This document shows positions 22,694 through 35,391 of a stretch of 64,000 nucleotides of DNA, one piece after another (position 1 is the first letter of the stretch; each line of letters opens with the position of its first letter). The position numbers were made by a program, and so were the translations under genes. This DNA is from Umbelopsis ramanniana AG (taxonomy: Eukaryota; Mucoromycota; Umbelopsidomycetes; Umbelopsidales; Umbelopsidaceae). The notes beneath the pieces were generated by a model. It had not been told where the DNA came from and ran no database searches. It was given only the letters and a program-made list of their open reading frames with translations. The DNA lies in the NCBI RefSeq assembly GCF_025399195.1, contig NW_026252135.1:62001-126000 (forward strand), written 5' to 3'.

Positions 22694-25600
22694 TTACTCG
22701 TCATCACTTTCCTCTTCGCTGCTATCGCCTTCACTTTCTTCGCCTTCGGCAACATCAATTTCCATATCTAATTCCTGATCACAACCACTGTAAGAATCAC
22801 ACATGACATAAAGCTTGAGGTTATGGTGACCAGCGGCAGGAGCAACAAAGTCTAGTTTGACCGTCAATCTCTTCTGCAGGGTGATGCGCTTGATAGCCAA
22901 AAGGGTCTTTGATGAGCTATCACCAATGATAATCCACCAGCCTTCATCCTTGGTACCAGGGAAGTAAGGTGCCAACACAGGACCGAGGTCCTCGTCATCG
23001 TCATCGCCTTCACGCTCAAGCTGAACCTTGACGTTAACGACATTACCCGATGCAATGGCATCGTCGTCAGCAACTTCAAAGCCAATTTCAATATTGGGAT
23101 ATCGGTTGACGAAGCGAGCAACTTCCTTCATCTTGCGTTGATCCATTTGCAGAGCTTCATCACGATCACTGTCTTCCAATTCCATGATATCAAACACCGA
23201 CTCGACGCCCTTGTCTTCGCATCGCTTGATGACTTCACTTGTAAAGTAAGGTATCTGTTTAAGTGGTGAGTCGCGATCCCAAATGGCTTGGACAGTCATT
23301 TGAGCTAATTCCATAGTGGAAAGTGCAGGGGAAAGCCATCCATTTGAAGAAATAACATCTACGCACGCCTGCAATAATGGGATCATCTTGCTAAGGACAA
23401 GGGTTTGATCTGATTGGAGGTCCGGTGGCAATTGGGTTCGAGAGAAATGAGCTTGAAGTAGAATGTTGGCCTTGATACGAGGAGTGTTGAACTTGGGTGA
23501 TGCCAATTTCACAGGCAAACGATCGTAAATTCGCTTCAAAACATTGTCTTCGTGATGTCGAATAGGAATGTTATCAAACTCGGTTGCAGATGAAACAATC
23601 TCCAAAAGACCCTTGAGCTTGGTAGCACTCTTCAAACTGACACTGAACATATCGACAGTGGTATATGTGATATTGTAGTATGCAGCAATCATACCAAGGT
23701 TGAGTGGCGAGACGTCCATTTCATCTTCAATGGTGATACACTTGGTTTCGAGCAAATCGTTCAAGGTATTCTCAACCAGTTCAGACAAGTGGTCAGAAAG
23801 ATGACGATGTGTGGTTCCCTGAAGTCCATAGTAATTAGGATTCAAAGCCATGCGACGGTACAAGTAGGTCCAAGTGAGGTAGTCAACAGCATCTTGCTTG
23901 TTTTCGATGGTCTTGGTAACAATTTCTGCATTGAAGTGGTCGTGTAAAGCGTGATCCAAATGGGACTCAACAGGCAATCCTTCGTACAAGAACTTTTTGT
24001 AGAACTCCTTCTTGTTAGCTTGACACATCAACACACATCGACCCGTATCATCTTCACGAGGTCGACAAGCGCGACCCATCATTTGGAGAACATCCGGAAT
24101 AGGGTAATCAACATAGCGATGTTCTTTACCCTCGAAATACTGAGTGCCCATTATGATGACCATATGAGAGTTCATAGGCAAGCCCCAGCATGTATCTCTA
24201 GAAGCGACAACAACCTGGATAGCACCTGAATCAAACAGCTGCTCAACAATGCGCTTATCTTGCTTGCTCAAGGCTTCATGGTAAAAGCCAACACCATGTT
24301 CCAACATTTCAGCAAGTGATGGGTCTTGGACACGTTGCAAATGAGATTGGATGTCTTCCAAGTTACACTTCAAGAAGCGGTCAGGTTGATCATCAGCAGC
24401 ACAGAATGTCAGAATATCAGTCGCGGTGAGACGACATTGCTTTCGTGATGGCACAAAGACAATGGTGGGTTTTTCTGGTGAATAAGCGTTGATGGCAAGA
24501 TAGGTGGGTTTGGACATGGCCATCATTAAGGAAGCAAAGTGTGGAATGTTGTAGCTTTGAATGTTGATTTCGAGTGGTACTGGTCGAACAGAAGGATGGA
24601 AGTTGAAAACCGAGTGAGAGGTAGCACCGAGCCATTCTCCAACATCACGAGCATTAGCCAAAGAGGTACCCAAAGCAACGATGCGAATAGGGTTCTTGGT
24701 TTGAGCGGCAATATAGCGCATACGTGAGAGAATAACTTCATAAGTAGGACCAAGGTCGCCTCCAATCAAGTGTACTTCATCAGCAATGAACAAAGCAATA
24801 TTCTGAACGTTCTTTCTTTGTTTCCATCGTCTGGAAATGACATCCCACTGCATCGGGGTAGCAATGATCACATCTCCTCTCTCCAACAGCTTCAAATCGG
24901 CACTGGTTTCTCCGGTCAAAGATACAATTGTTTTACCACCAGCTACTTGACCAAACTTCTTGTTCCATTCTGCAAGACGTTGATCCGCTAGCTCTTGGAA
25001 AGGAGCAATGTAGACGCATTTGGCACCTGGTGATTTGTTCCAAAGTCGTAACAAAGCGAATTCAGCACAGATAGTCTTGCCACTTCCAGCAGGAGCTCCA
25101 ATGAAGGTATTGTCGTCAGTTGAATACAAGGTATTAAAGACCTGCGTCTGAATAGGATTGAACTGTGCAATGGTACCGTTATAGATGCTTTCGTATTCCT
25201 GGTTTCGAAGAGCGGAAACGGGAAGAGGTTGAAGATCATGCAACTCAGTGTGTGGAGGATACTTTTCAGGAAGTAGAAGATGCTTGAATGACACTGGGAG
25301 CTTGGTCTCAGAGTGAAGCCAGCGGTCAGAAATCACAGAAACGAAGTAATTTGGTGGGAGTGGGTCGAACAATGGAACAGTGAAAGTCATGACATGTTCT
25401 TCTTCAGCATATCGTTCTCTGAGAATGAATGAGTCGTGGTGAAGAATGATTTCTCCGTCAACATCTTCAACAAACACCCAGAAGGCTTCAGCTGTACCAT
25501 GAACCTTTTCATCCCACTGGAAGTCAGGCGTGATAGTGAGCTCGACCTTGAGAAGAGATCGTGTGATGGGTTGTACGTGTGCTTGCAAGTCCAGCTTGGG

Positions 25601-28600
25601 GAATTGATGTACAAATTTGTAGATAGTTCTTCCCGCCTTGGGTTGACCCACAAGTTCACCGATTTCTTGAGGGTTCAAATCATAATAACGCTCCCATGGG
25701 AATTCCTTCTTCTCAATGCGCTTGACTAAATCCATTTGCATAGACTTGAACTGTCGAAGGGGAGACATGGTCAACCAAGCTCTCTTATCAACCATCTTGC
25801 AAAGATCCAAAGCCTTCTTGGTGAGTTGAGCCCATCCACGGCGCATACAGATTTCAAAGATGGCACGAAGGATACGACCAGCACTTTGAGTAACATACAC
25901 CATATCCGAGACCAAAGCGAAACCATCGAGCTTCAACTGGGAAATGTAGGCTTGCAACAAGACATTAATCTTGGCGGTTGGTTCTTCCAAAGATTCCTTA
26001 ACCGGAATAGGGACACGTTCCAACAACTTTGAGAGCTCCAACTTCTCCTCTTCACGGACAGGAATGTACTTGAATTCCTCAGACAAGGCAAAGACACGGA
26101 ACATCTCGATGTGACTCATCATAGGCTTGAGATGTTGATTATAGGTTGCCATGGAGTTGTGAGAGATGTAAAAGTGAGATGCAATACGACCTAGTTCTGT
26201 GACTTGGAATCGTCCCGTCTTCTTCTCGTACTTGATTAAATTGCACTTGTCCAAGACAGCAGCCGCAGAGTGGACCATATCAACACGTTTTTGTTCTAGG
26301 TATGGATCCTCTGTTGCCTCCTCCATAGTAATACCATAAAGGGTAGGGTTGCGAAGCATACGAACGTAGAGATAGGTATAACCAAGCCATTGGACTGCTT
26401 CATCACGGTTGCGGATAGATCCCAAGACAATTTCGGCGTTCATGTTGTCAGCTAACTTGGCAATGAATTGAGACTCGATTGGTAACTGCGTGTTCAGCAA
26501 AGACAGATAGTATTGTAGTTCGGCATGCGCGGTGATAATGATACCTTCACCATAGGTATCAAACTGAGGTCTACCTGCACGACCCAACATTTGAAGAACA
26601 TCTTGTGGTGACAATTCAACCCATCGACCTTTCTCTGGAGAGTAGATTTGGGTTCCCTTGATGATGACAGCATGCGCTGGCAAATTGACACCCCAAGCCA
26701 ATGTAGCAGTAGAACAAAGGACCTTGATATGTCCATCGGCAAACAATTCTTCAACAAGTGTTCTGTCGGCACGAGTCATACCAGCATGATGGCAAGCAAA
26801 ACCATAAGGAAGCAAGTCTTGCAAATTGGCATCCTTGACAGTGGCAGCTTCAGACTGAAGAATTTCACGACTAGCTGAGTCTTGCTTCAGGAATTGTGTG
26901 ATGGTATCCTTCTCAAGAGCCATGTCGCGAAGAGCCTTGGCGGTCTTGGCGGTTTCCTTACGAGAGTGAACAAAAACGAGAACTTGATTCTCTTCACGCT
27001 GATTGATCTGGCCAATCACCTTGTCATAACAGATCTCGTTCATGACTTGCAATCGCTTGATGGCCTTCTTCTCAGTGACACCAATGAACTCTTGCTTAAG
27101 AGGACAAGGACGGTAGGTAGAATCAAAGAAGAACAAACCAGTGTCAGGGTTGACACGAAGGAAAGTTGCAACATCGGCGTAGTTAGGAAGGGTAGCTGAC
27201 AAACCCACCAATCGAATCAATTCTTGAGTTTGCTCCATATTGCGAATGGTTCTAGAAATAATGCTCTCAAGAACGGGACCACGCTCGTCGTGTAGCAAAT
27301 GAATTTCATCAATAATGATGAGACGCACCAAGTTGGTGTAGCTACGATCAGTCGCTTTGCGAGTGATAACATCCCACTTTTCTGGAGTTGTGACAATGAT
27401 TTGAGTTTCAGCAATTTGCTGCTTGGTCAATTGACGATCACCCGTCAATTCGGCCACTTGAATACCATAGGGCTTAAGACGAGAGCCAAAGTTACCGACC
27501 ATTTCTTGAACTAGAGCTTTCATGGGAGCGATATACACAATTTTGAACGCATCGAGGTCAATGACACCTGTAGCTTCATTACGGAACTTGCCCATTTCAT
27601 GCAGAATAGTCAACATAGCAACATTGGTTTTACCAGCACCGGTAGGCGCACACAACAAAACATTCTCATCACTTCCGAATGCAGTAGGGTAAAGTCGACT
27701 TTGTACACGGTTGAGAGTCTCAGCACCAGTAAAAGCATCTTGAGCCCATGAAGGAAGACTCTTGATAGGGACAAGCTTTTCTCCATCAGCAAAAGCTCGG
27801 GGCTTGGGTGCAGGAACGTGAATCTCTTCGTAGCTCTTGTGAGTCTTCTTGAAAGAACCATCGGGAAGCTTGACCTTCTTATTGGACATGAGATGGGAGC
27901 CTTGTTCGAATTTGAGTGCATCCAAATCGACCATTTGGCGGGGAGCAACGGTAGTTCCTGGTGCAAGGGTAGCTTGAGTAGGCACTTGACCGCGAGTACG
28001 TTTGGGTGCTTCTTCATCAACATCCATAGCTTCGCCTGAACGCTCAGTGGCTCCTTCACGTTCTCCATCAATGTTGCTCAAAATCCAACCAAGGTTCTTG
28101 TCTTTGATTTCTCGTTCAACAGCAGCGCGTGCATCAGCGTCAGCTCTTGCCAACTTGGTACACCAGTGTATAACGTCCCGGTTTCGTGTTAAGATCTTGA
28201 CCAAATCATACTTGTCAAACTCGAACAATGCCATCAGTTCATTTTCACAATCACGAGTGTTGATAGCGTCCGATGAAATAATTTCAAAGGCTTTGGTTGC
28301 CTTCTCTTGTGCTGTGTGGGGGTCGGGATAATGCGTAGCTACAGTACGTTGCAACCAGAAAGCGTCAACTTGATGGGGCTGAACTTTATCAGCATCTTTT
28401 TGCGCTCCACGACGGCTAGTTTGTAAACCACCAGCTTGAACAGATTCGAAGCCATCCATGTCTTCGTCGGAAGCCTCTTCGTCTTCTTCCATCTCTTCAG
28501 CCTGTACTTGGCCAGCTGGCACATCATCGTCATCCTCATCGTCTTCATCTCTAATTTCGAAGTGGTCTTCATCTTCGTCCTCTTCTTCGTCTTCGTCGAA

Positions 28601-29341
28601 AACAACAGCAACACCAAGTTCATCATCAATTTCGCCGATCTTGTCGCCATTCTCATCAACATTCATAGCTTCAGTATCACCACTGTTGTAATCGATAATT
28701 TTCTTGCCGAGATTGACGAGCTGTGCAAATCGTTCTGAAGCCATGGATCCAATGATGCTTTCTATTTCTCGCTTCTTGTCAAAATCTTTAAGCGCGTCAT
28801 TCTTTAGTGTGTCCAAAACAGCATCGCCAGCGCTTCGAATGACATCTTGTGGTACATCACCAAGAAATTCGTGAACGAAAGCTAATATGAGTTCATAAGT
28901 GGCGCGTGTTTCCTTGGTACGGGGTCGATAGTTGAGACCCTCAAAATCATCTGTAGCCGCCAAGACCGAAGAAAATCCATAAGCACGGTTGAGATCTCTG
29001 TAATGGGACAATTGCACAAGAGCAAATGGATTAGAAAACACGAAGCCGCGAAACGAAACAAGACCGAGTTTACCAACATACCGTTGTTCCTTCTTACGTC
29101 GCTTACGCTCTTCAATTTCTTCAGCTTTTTCGGCCTTCTTCTTCTTCACTTCCTTGTCTTTAGGAGCCTCTCTGACTGCACGACTACCGAATTCTCTGGG
29201 ATCGATTCGACCGTGAAGAGTTTCGGGTTCACCGGTGGGTTCTTGATCTCGTCGAGGGAGATGTTTTCGATCTGCCTGCAAGACTAAACTTGCGTTTGCC
29301 GAATATTGATATTGATTTGCCTTTGCAGCGTTTTCAGCCAT
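22694..29341 (-). CDS. BRR2: U5 snRNP ATP-dependent RNA helicase Brr2
   Basis: Predicted 2187-aa Ski2-like helicase that unwinds U4/U6 to activate the spliceosome. Two exons: 29082-29341 and 22694-28997. The intron at 28998-29081 is 84 nt and stop-free, but removing it joins KKEQR to DLNRAYGF. Two helicase cassettes are visible, each with RecA pairs and a Sec63 unit. Cassette 1 has Walker A PTGAGKT near residue 539 and DEIH near 650. Cassette 2 has PAGSGKT near 1387 and DEVH near 1492, the degenerate cassette of the family. The N-terminal region contains [17 protein letters not shown] and a long Asp/Glu tract (about residues 240-280), and the C-terminus is Ser/Asp/Glu-rich. Length and order match Brr2 (about 2140-2180 aa). 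Identification is secure. Confidence 0.97.
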   Translation of the reverse strand: MAENAAKANQYQYSANASLVLQADRKHLPRRDQEPTGEPETLHGRIDPREFGSRAVREAPKDKEVKKKKAEKAEEIEERKRRKKEQRYVGKLGLVSFRGFVFSNPFALVQLSHYRDLNRAYGFSSVLAATDDFEGLNYRPRTKETRATYELILAFVHEFLGDVPQDVIRSAGDAVLDTLKNDALKDFDKKREIESIIGSMASERFAQLVNLGKKIIDYNSGDTEAMNVDENGDKIGEIDDELGVAVVFDEDEEEDEDEDHFEIRDEDDEDDDDVPAGQVQAEEMEEDEEASDEDMDGFESVQAGGLQTSRRGAQKDADKVQPHQVDAFWLQRTVATHYPDPHTAQEKATKAFEIISSDAINTRDCENELMALFEFDKYDLVKILTRNRDVIHWCTKLARADADARAAVEREIKDKNLGWILSNIDGEREGATERSGEAMDVDEEAPKRTRGQVPTQATLAPGTTVAPRQMVDLDALKFEQGSHLMSNKKVKLPDGSFKKTHKSYEEIHVPAPKPRAFADGEKLVPIKSLPSWAQDAFTGAETLNRVQSRLYPTAFGSDENVLLCAPTGAGKTNVAMLTILHEMGKFRNEATGVIDLDAFKIVYIAPMKALVQEMVGNFGSRLKPYGIQVAELTGDRQLTKQQIAETQIIVTTPEKWDVITRKATDRSYTNLVRLIIIDEIHLLHDERGPVLESIISRTIRNMEQTQELIRLVGLSATLPNYADVATFLRVNPDTGLFFFDSTYRPCPLKQEFIGVTEKKAIKRLQVMNEICYDKVIGQINQREENQVLVFVHSRKETAKTAKALRDMALEKDTITQFLKQDSASREILQSEAATVKDANLQDLLPYGFACHHAGMTRADRTLVEELFADGHIKVLCSTATLAWGVNLPAHAVIIKGTQIYSPEKGRWVELSPQDVLQMLGRAGRPQFDTYGEGIIITAHAELQYYLSLLNTQLPIESQFIAKLADNMNAEIVLGSIRNRDEAVQWLGYTYLYVRMLRNPTLYGITMEEATEDPYLEQKRVDMVHSAAAVLDKCNLIKYEKKTGRFQVTELGRIASHFYISHNSMATYNQHLKPMMSHIEMFRVFALSEEFKYIPVREEEKLELSKLLERVPIPVKESLEEPTAKINVLLQAYISQLKLDGFALVSDMVYVTQSAGRILRAIFEICMRRGWAQLTKKALDLCKMVDKRAWLTMSPLRQFKSMQMDLVKRIEKKEFPWERYYDLNPQEIGELVGQPKAGRTIYKFVHQFPKLDLQAHVQPITRSLLKVELTITPDFQWDEKVHGTAEAFWVFVEDVDGEIILHHDSFILRERYAEEEHVMTFTVPLFDPLPPNYFVSVISDRWLHSETKLPVSFKHLLLPEKYPPHTELHDLQPLPVSALRNQEYESIYNGTIAQFNPIQTQVFNTLYSTDDNTFIGAPAGSGKTICAEFALLRLWNKSPGAKCVYIAPFQELADQRLAEWNKKFGQVAGGKTIVSLTGETSADLKLLERGDVIIATPMQWDVISRRWKQRKNVQNIALFIADEVHLIGGDLGPTYEVILSRMRYIAAQTKNPIRIVALGTSLANARDVGEWLGATSHSVFNFHPSVRPVPLEINIQSYNIPHFASLMMAMSKPTYLAINAYSPEKPTIVFVPSRKQCRLTATDILTFCAADDQPDRFLKCNLEDIQSHLQRVQDPSLAEMLEHGVGFYHEALSKQDKRIVEQLFDSGAIQVVVASRDTCWGLPMNSHMVIIMGTQYFEGKEHRYVDYPIPDVLQMMGRACRPREDDTGRCVLMCQANKKEFYKKFLYEGLPVESHLDHALHDHFNAEIVTKTIENKQDAVDYLTWTYLYRRMALNPNYYGLQGTTHRHLSDHLSELVENTLNDLLETKCITIEDEMDVSPLNLGMIAAYYNITYTTVDMFSVSLKSATKLKGLLEIVSSATEFDNIPIRHHEDNVLKRIYDRLPVKLASPKFNTPRIKANILLQAHFSRTQLPPDLQSDQTLVLSKMIPLLQACVDVISSNGWLSPALSTMELAQMTVQAIWDRDSPLKQIPYFTSEVIKRCEDKGVESVFDIMELEDSDRDEALQMDQRKMKEVARFVNRYPNIEIGFEVADDDAIASGNVVNVKVQLEREGDDDDEDLGPVLAPYFPGTKDEGWWIIIGDSSSKTLLAIKRITLQKRLTVKLDFVAPAAGHHNLKLYVMCDSYSGCDQELDMEIDVAEGEESEGDSSEEESDDE

Positions 29342-29663
29342 GTTGTATTGAGTCTAGTTGCTGATTGGTCAAAGTCCTGGATCAGTTCAACAAGTAATCG
29401 ATCGTTAAGGCGTGATGCAAAACGCAGAAAAAAAAAACGGGATTTCAAAATAACCAAATCCAAATAGCTATATTCTCGCTCAAACGGTTGGTGAATGAGT
29501 GAAAGCTTGTTTGAATGGGTAGACTGAGGGTGGGGTTGGTTATGTACAGTGAAAAATCGCAACTGCGAAAAGTTGCAAAGTTACAAAAGAAACAGTGATG
29601 TCAGTACTTTGTATGAAATAAATTCAGCTTTTTATTTTTCCAATTCCTATTCCCTCAGTGCGC
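29342..29663. promoter_or_regulatory. divergent promoter of BRR2 and STYX-like gene
   Basis: This 322-bp region separates two genes reading outward. AT-rich blocks are present (about 29460-29480 and 29615-29640), with a TTTTTATTTTT stretch shortly before the plus-strand ATG. No gene is seen. Confidence 0.5.
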
Positions 29664-30613
29664 ATGTCTGGGAGACGTTCTTCCCCCGCCTGCCTGATGC
29701 AAACCTCTTCAATGGAATCCATAGGTTTTCACCACGGTGATAGTCAAGCACCAGTCAGTGATTTACTGATGGCTCACGGTGGAGCTGGCAACAACTTGGA
29801 CGACTGGCGTTATGAGATGAGACGAGAAATTCAAGAGATCTTGGTACGTAGTGGTTGTTGCTGACAGATACCGTTCTGGCTCACTCTACAAAGCGGCTTT
29901 ATTTCATATTGTGATAGTCATAGCATTGCTAAAACCTTTTTTTACTAGCCTAACGTTTTCCTGGGTCCATACTCAGCTTGCCGTGATACCCAAGCACTGA
30001 AGTCTAAAGGCATTACACACATAGTATGCTTTTTTGACAGCAAAGAATCCACTATATTTCGAACAAACGTTCTGGCATCATCTTTTGAATTTACTTGCAT
30101 CGAGGTGTCAGATTCACCACTACAAAACTTAATACCGCAGTTCCCTACAGCCACCAAACTCTTCAACAATGCAATAAGCTCTGGTGGGAAGGTATTAGCA
30201 TGTTGCAATGGAGGCATGTCAAGAAGTCCTACGTTTGTAATTGCATATATAATGGAAACGTTTCGAGTCGACTTTATACGAGCATATCAATTCGTCCAAG
30301 GAAAGCGATTATGTATCAATCCCAATGAAGGCTTTAAAAGTCAGCTGAAGGTCAGTTTTTATCTACTAGGCTAGCAACATGGAAGGGGGTATTCATTTGT
30401 TTGTTTTTCAATTAGGAATATGAGCCAATATACTCAGCATGGCGTTGGAGGGCAGATAGCACGGAGAAAGACATTAATAGACAAATAGCACGTAGGCGGC
30501 CTGCACCAGACGATGATGACGAAGAAGACATGCGTCGCCATCCTAGAATAGACAGTCGAATCCCAGAAGATCACGATCGAGCATCGACAGGGATCTCTGG
30601 AATGATAATGTAG
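29664..30613 (+). CDS. STYX: STYX-like dual-specificity phosphatase fold with CCX5R loop
   Basis: Predicted 259-aa protein with three exons (29664-29843, 29949-30350, 30416-30613). It matches the STYX family: WRYEMRREIQEILPNVFLGPYSA, GITHIVCF, FVIAYIMETF, CINPNEGF and EYEPIYSA. Animal STYX is a pseudophosphatase in which Gly replaces the catalytic Cys (HGX5R). Here the loop is ACCNGGMSRS: the catalytic Cys position is kept (Cys146) with Arg152, but the preceding His is Cys145, giving CCX5R. A candidate general acid, Asp115 in VSDSPL, is present. The protein may be active or may bind phospho-substrates only; sequence cannot decide. The tail is acidic/Arg-rich (DDDDEEDMRRH). The start is the first ATG after a non-ATG in-frame codon. 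Confidence 0.88.
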
Positions 30614-30769
30614 CTTTGCCACGCAATGATTGTTATACTTTGGGTCTTTCCTTCTCTTGTCACGCAGAACCTGTCATACTTCCAGTCAGCTTTTTTTTTT
30701 TTTCTGGACCATTGAAAATATCAAACATACCCTAACCCGTACATTGAACTTCGCAACTAAGTGCTGATC

Positions 30770-32054
30770 ATGTTAGATTCTCAATTGGCTGCATACGAGA
30801 AGTTTAAGTCTTCTTCTAGCCAAAGCCGCGACAATGAAGCTCGATCCAGGAGATCAAAGCTCTCAAATGATCCGTCTTTGCCACGATTAAATTCCATTCA
30901 CCAAGGTCGCGTAGTCAAAATCATGGAATTTGGTGCTTTTATACAAATGGTGGACGTTACGCAGCAAGGTTTAGTCCATAGAGCGCAGGTACGTATCGGA
31001 TATCCGACAAGATGAATTGAATTGACGAAGCCACTGACAACGCCGTCTATTACACAGCTGTCGAACCACAGAGTGGAAGAAGTGTAGGTTCCGTTCTGTC
31101 CTACTCAACATGACCTTGGTCTCATCCTGTTATTCATCCATAACACCCATGTTTCAATTATGCAGTGCTGATGTTGTACAAGTCAACGATTCTGTATGGG
31201 TACGCTGTTCAAGCCATCTATTTGCGAAGTTCGAAATAAATCGTTAACCCTTCTTACCACAGGTAAAAATTGTCGATATAGACGAGGACGATAGCGGAAA
31301 AGTTAAAATTGGACTCTCTATGAAATATGTCAACCAAGGCAATGGCGACGATTTAGGTACATATCAGATACCGAAGAGATGCGCACCCATTCCTATATAG
31401 CTAATAGCACACCGCAACAGATACTGGCAATGTGAATTATGGACGAGAGCTTGAGAATAGGAAGAAGGGAAATGTGGCTTCAACCTTCAATCGCGCACCG
31501 ATAGAATTGACAGACGCCGTAATGATGAGCGTTGTTTGCCGAAAGTGTGGTGGCAAGGGTCATCTGGTAAGTAGGAGTTGAATTGTGAAATGTGTGCTTG
31601 TGATACAATATAACCGACCGCTTCTTCAATACCGCGGCAGCCATCGGAATGTTTCAATGGCCCTGATACAAAGTATGAATTGATACCAGAGGATGAAGAG
31701 CTTGACTATGATTTGACCAAGAAGCGAGAAAGGTCACATAAAAGAGAGCATTCACATCGAAAAGAGCACAAATCGAAAAAACACAAGAAAAGAAAGAGGG
31801 AGACTTCCCGATCTGCAAGGTAGGAGGCAGGGAAAAATGGCATTGTTTCATATCAGTTACTTACTCCAATGGCAGCCCTGAAGTAAGAAGCGTTAACAGC
31901 GTAGCCGATGCCCTCTCAGTAATGCGAAGAAGGAGTCGTAAAGAGCATAAAAAGGTGAGTAGATTGGCTCAGTCAGCAAGCAAAGCAATCATGCGATGTT
32001 TTTGATTCTTACTGAATCGTGTTTGTCTTTCACATGCAGTCGCACAGGCAATAA
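30770..32054 (+). CDS. ZCCHC17: S1-domain, zinc-knuckle RNA-binding protein (ZCCHC17/pNO40-like)
   Basis: Predicted 263-aa nuclear RNA-binding protein with eight exons: 30770-30988, 31058-31083, 31166-31199, 31263-31356, 31421-31566, 31641-31819, 31876-31954 and 32040-32054. The S1 OB-fold spans about residues 43-115 (HQGRVVKIMEFGAFIQM, then GLVHRAQLSNH and KVKIGLSMKYV). A CCHC knuckle CRKCGGKGHLPSEC follows at about 164-177, then a Lys/Arg/His-rich tail (KEHKSKKHKKRKRE) that suggests nucleolar location. This domain order matches animal ZCCHC17, which is linked to splicing and ribosome biogenesis. Several exons are tiny (26, 34 and 15 nt), all supported by frame and homology. The start is the only early in-frame ATG. 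Confidence 0.85.
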
Positions 32055-32206
32055 AAGTGATTGGACACCAGGTGCGGGGTAGTCACGTGCAGAGCATTTC
32101 TGTATGAAAAAATCACATGTAAAATGGAAATGTGCTTAGTGTATGATAAAATAAGGCTGCTTCACAATATACATTTCCCCTCATTGCCTCCCCACTCACA
32201 CCCAAC

Positions 32207-33997
32207 ATGCCTGAACTTAAGTCTTTCACTAGAGAAGAAGTCAAGAAGCATAACACTCCTGAGGACTGTTGGATCATCATTGACTCCGAGGTCTTCAACA
32301 TGACCACATTCGCTGACCTCCACCCTGGTGGTGCTGGTGTTATTATGGACCTTGCTGGTAAGGATGCCACTGAAGAGTTTTACGGTTTGCATAGACAAGA
32401 AGTCTTGTTCAAATATGCACCCAAGCTCAAGATTGGTACCATTGCCAATGAGAAGCCTGTTATTGAGATGTATACTCCTGGTACTATCTCTAAGGTACCA
32501 TATGGTGAGGCCAGTGCATGGCAAGGACACAAGAGCCCTTATTTTACGTATGTATTTTTGTAATGTCTCGCCTTGTGACCATTTCTAATTCTTCTCATAT
32601 CCTATAGCGAGTCTCACATCAAGTTCAGGTCCGCTATCCGTAAGATTTACGATGAATTGCTTCCAGAAGCTCTCGTCAACGAAGATCTCGGCAAGTCCCC
32701 TACCATTGAATTGAACAAGAAGCTTGGTGCTGCTGGTGTTTTGGCTGCTCAAATTGGACCTGGTCCCTGGCTGCAAGGTCTTAATCTCCCTGGCGGTGTC
32801 AAGCCTGAGGAGTTTGACTACTTCCACGAGATGATTGCTCATGAGGAAACTGCTCGTCTTGGAACTCCAGGTTTTGCTGACGGTATCACCGCTGGTCTTA
32901 CCATTGGACTTCCTCCCATCTTCAACTTTGGTTCTCCCGCTTTGAAGAGCAAGATCGTTCCCGAAGTCTTGTCTGGTGAAAAGCGCATTTGCCTTGCCAT
33001 TACTGAGCCTTTCACTGGTTCCGATGTCGCTGGTATTCGTACCACTGCCAAATTGTCTGCTGATGGAAAGCATTTCATCGTCAACGGAACCAAGAAGTGG
33101 ATTACCAACTGTATGTTCTTTTTTATGCTTCATTGTACTCCGACGCATTTGACTAATGATGTGCTTTAGCTGTCTTCTGCGACTATTTCTGTGTGGCTGT
33201 TCGCACTGCCAAGGGTATTTCCATGCTTTTGGTTGAGAAGTCTGATGGCTTGGAGGTCAAGCCCATCAAGACCTCTTATTCCATTGCTGCTGGTACTGGT
33301 TACATCACCTTTGAAGATGTTAAGGTCCCAGTTGAAAACCTTTTGGGCAAGGAAGGAAAGGGTTTCCAAGTCATCATGTAAGTTGGATGCTAGATGATTG
33401 CCATGATGCAAAACATGCATTGACGTTTTCTTCACTCACAGGGCCAATTTCAATCACGAGAGATGGGCCATTATTTGCGGTATCGTTGCTGGATCCCGTC
33501 ATGTCCTTGAAGAAACCTTCAAGTGGACCAACCAACGTGTCGTCTTTGGCAAGAAGCTCAGCGCACAGCCTGTTGTTCGCAGCAAGCTTGCTAATATGGT
33601 ACATAACTATTTCAATTGCTTTTTGTCATATTCGGCAGTATGAATGCTAATGGACGTTGATCCACCTTCTTAGATCGCCCAAATTGAGAGTGTTCAAAAC
33701 TGGTTGGAGAACATTACTTACCAGATGGTCAACATGTCATATGCTGAGCAAACCGTTAAGCTTGCCGGTCCCATTGCTTTGCTCAAGTACCAATCTACTC
33801 GTGTAGCACACAACATTTCTGATGAAGCTACCCAAATCTTTGGTGGTCGTGGTATCACCAAGACTGGTATGGGTCGTGTTATCGAAACCTTCCAACGTAC
33901 ATACAAATTTGCCGCTATTCTTGGTGGATCTGAAGAAATTATGCAAGATCTTGGTGTCCGTCAGGCTCTTCGTACCTTCCCTGATGCTCGTTTGTAA
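32207..33997 (+). CDS. cytochrome b5-acyl-CoA dehydrogenase fusion, peroxisomal tail
   Basis: Predicted 510-aa fusion with five exons (32207-32547, 32608-33110, 33170-33377, 33442-33598, 33674-33997). Residues 1-78 form a cytochrome b5 domain with heme ligands His39 in HPGG and His62 (FYGLHR). Residues of about 115-510 form an acyl-CoA dehydrogenase with the FAD motif CLAITEPFTGSDVAGIRTTA and the C-terminal domain ending GGSEEIMQDLGVRQ. The Glu of NHERW lies where isovaleryl- and long-chain dehydrogenases keep the catalytic base; the C-terminal loop, which carries the Glu in medium-chain enzymes, has Gly. The C-terminus is ARL, a fit to the PTS1 peroxisome signal, and there is no mitochondrial leader. 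The b5 domain may accept electrons in place of ETF. Known as a fungal fusion type; substrate unknown. Confidence 0.9.
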
Positions 33998-34284
33998 TCA
34001 TTTGTATTTAAATAGTAGTACCCCCCAAGACTTCATGGTTTAGACAGTTTGTTGCTGTTAATTTGATTGTTGGTCAATGTCTTGAGCATGATCTCATAGG
34101 ATACCTTGCGTAAACTTGCTAGTCAATAAATTGAAAAACAATCAATACATCGCTTGTCTTCTTCCATAAAAACTACTGCATATCTTTATTTATCAGGAAA
34201 ATTAGAGCACGACAGCATCGTCCATCTTTTGCTCATACAGAAAAGCCTTGGTCTGATTTAGAAGAAATATGGTATACATGGGAT

Positions 34285-35391
34285 CTAATCTCTTTGCATT
34301 GCTGACAAGATTTGCAGGATGCGAAGGAACAGATTGATGAAATCCATATACAAGCTGACAGAGGCCAAGATATAATCCTCAGGTGAGTAACGGTTGAAAA
34401 TCATATATGTATCTATGAATCAAGAACGGGGTAAGTTATCTTGTGCTTCGTCACCACCAGATCGTTTTTGTCAATGCCTTACCAAAGATGATATAACCGG
34501 AAAAGATTAGAACACCAGCAAATGCGATTGCGAGTTGGAAACCTTCGGAGAATGGGAAGAAAATTTGCACAAATCCAACAAGGATAAGTACCCATAGAGA
34601 AGCGAAAAGACTGGCAGAGTTGATGGAATTAGTACTGACGACCTATCTTCTATGTGAAATGAGCAATAGCGACTTACATTGGAGCCATCCCGCTAAAGTC
34701 CCATTTGGATTGAAGTGTAAACAGTGTCAATGCGGCAAAGACGCCAAATGTGATAATTAGAGCTTGTAACACCACAGTTTGTTCGTAGAAAGTGACTGAA
34801 ACAATTCATTAGCCTTTCTGTTGCTAATGACGACAATTGCTCAGAACGATACTTACCAACTGTGCCAACAAGATATCCTTCTGAAACGGTGAAAGCAGCC
34901 AACAAATAGTAATTTAACGGGGTGGAACGTGACTTCCAGAGGAGGAAAATGAGGGTACCCATAGTAACGAACATGGAAGCATAAAGAGCCCAAATGCTGA
35001 ATAAACATGCCAAGTTAGAGACTCTTCCTACTACTGTACCGCAGCATAACGTTCATAATCAATCGGAGACTGTTATATTCACTTACTTTGATTGTACCCA
35101 GGTCTTTGCATTGGTATTATACATGAAGACGGACGACATGACAATGGTAGAGAGTATCTGAGCTGTGAGAATGGAGTACACCTTTCGAACGAATTCTAGA
35201 AGGCTATTATTAATGACCAGTTTGAACAAGTTAGTGGACGCTTGGGTAAATCACTTACGCATTCTAATTTCTACTGAACTATTTGCAACAGTTTCCTTGA
35301 ACATGTCGTCTTGAGCATTGTTCAAGAAAGGCTCCTGTGCCTCTTCATCATAAGCAGGAGGTGGGGCTGAATATTGTGCGCCGTACGACAT
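34285..35391 (-). CDS. BXI1: Bax inhibitor-1 (TMBIM) family membrane protein
   Basis: Predicted 251-aa multi-pass protein with six exons: 35259-35391, 35087-35195, 34857-34996, 34678-34795, 34483-34610 and 34285-34412. A Pro/Tyr-rich cytosolic N-terminus ([17 protein letters not shown]) precedes about seven hydrophobic segments. The family signature is clear in the last exons: [31 protein letters not shown], with the two Asp residues typical of the calcium-leak pore. The N-terminal PPPAY element resembles WW-domain ligands. Family members sit in the ER, Golgi or vacuole membrane and affect calcium homeostasis and cell death. The ATG is the first in the mRNA direction. The gene is tail to tail with the fusion dehydrogenase. 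Confidence 0.9.

Noticed and set aside
28458-28738. Plus-strand Ser-rich frames
   Set aside because: Shadow of the Asp/Glu tract in BRR2 on the other strand.
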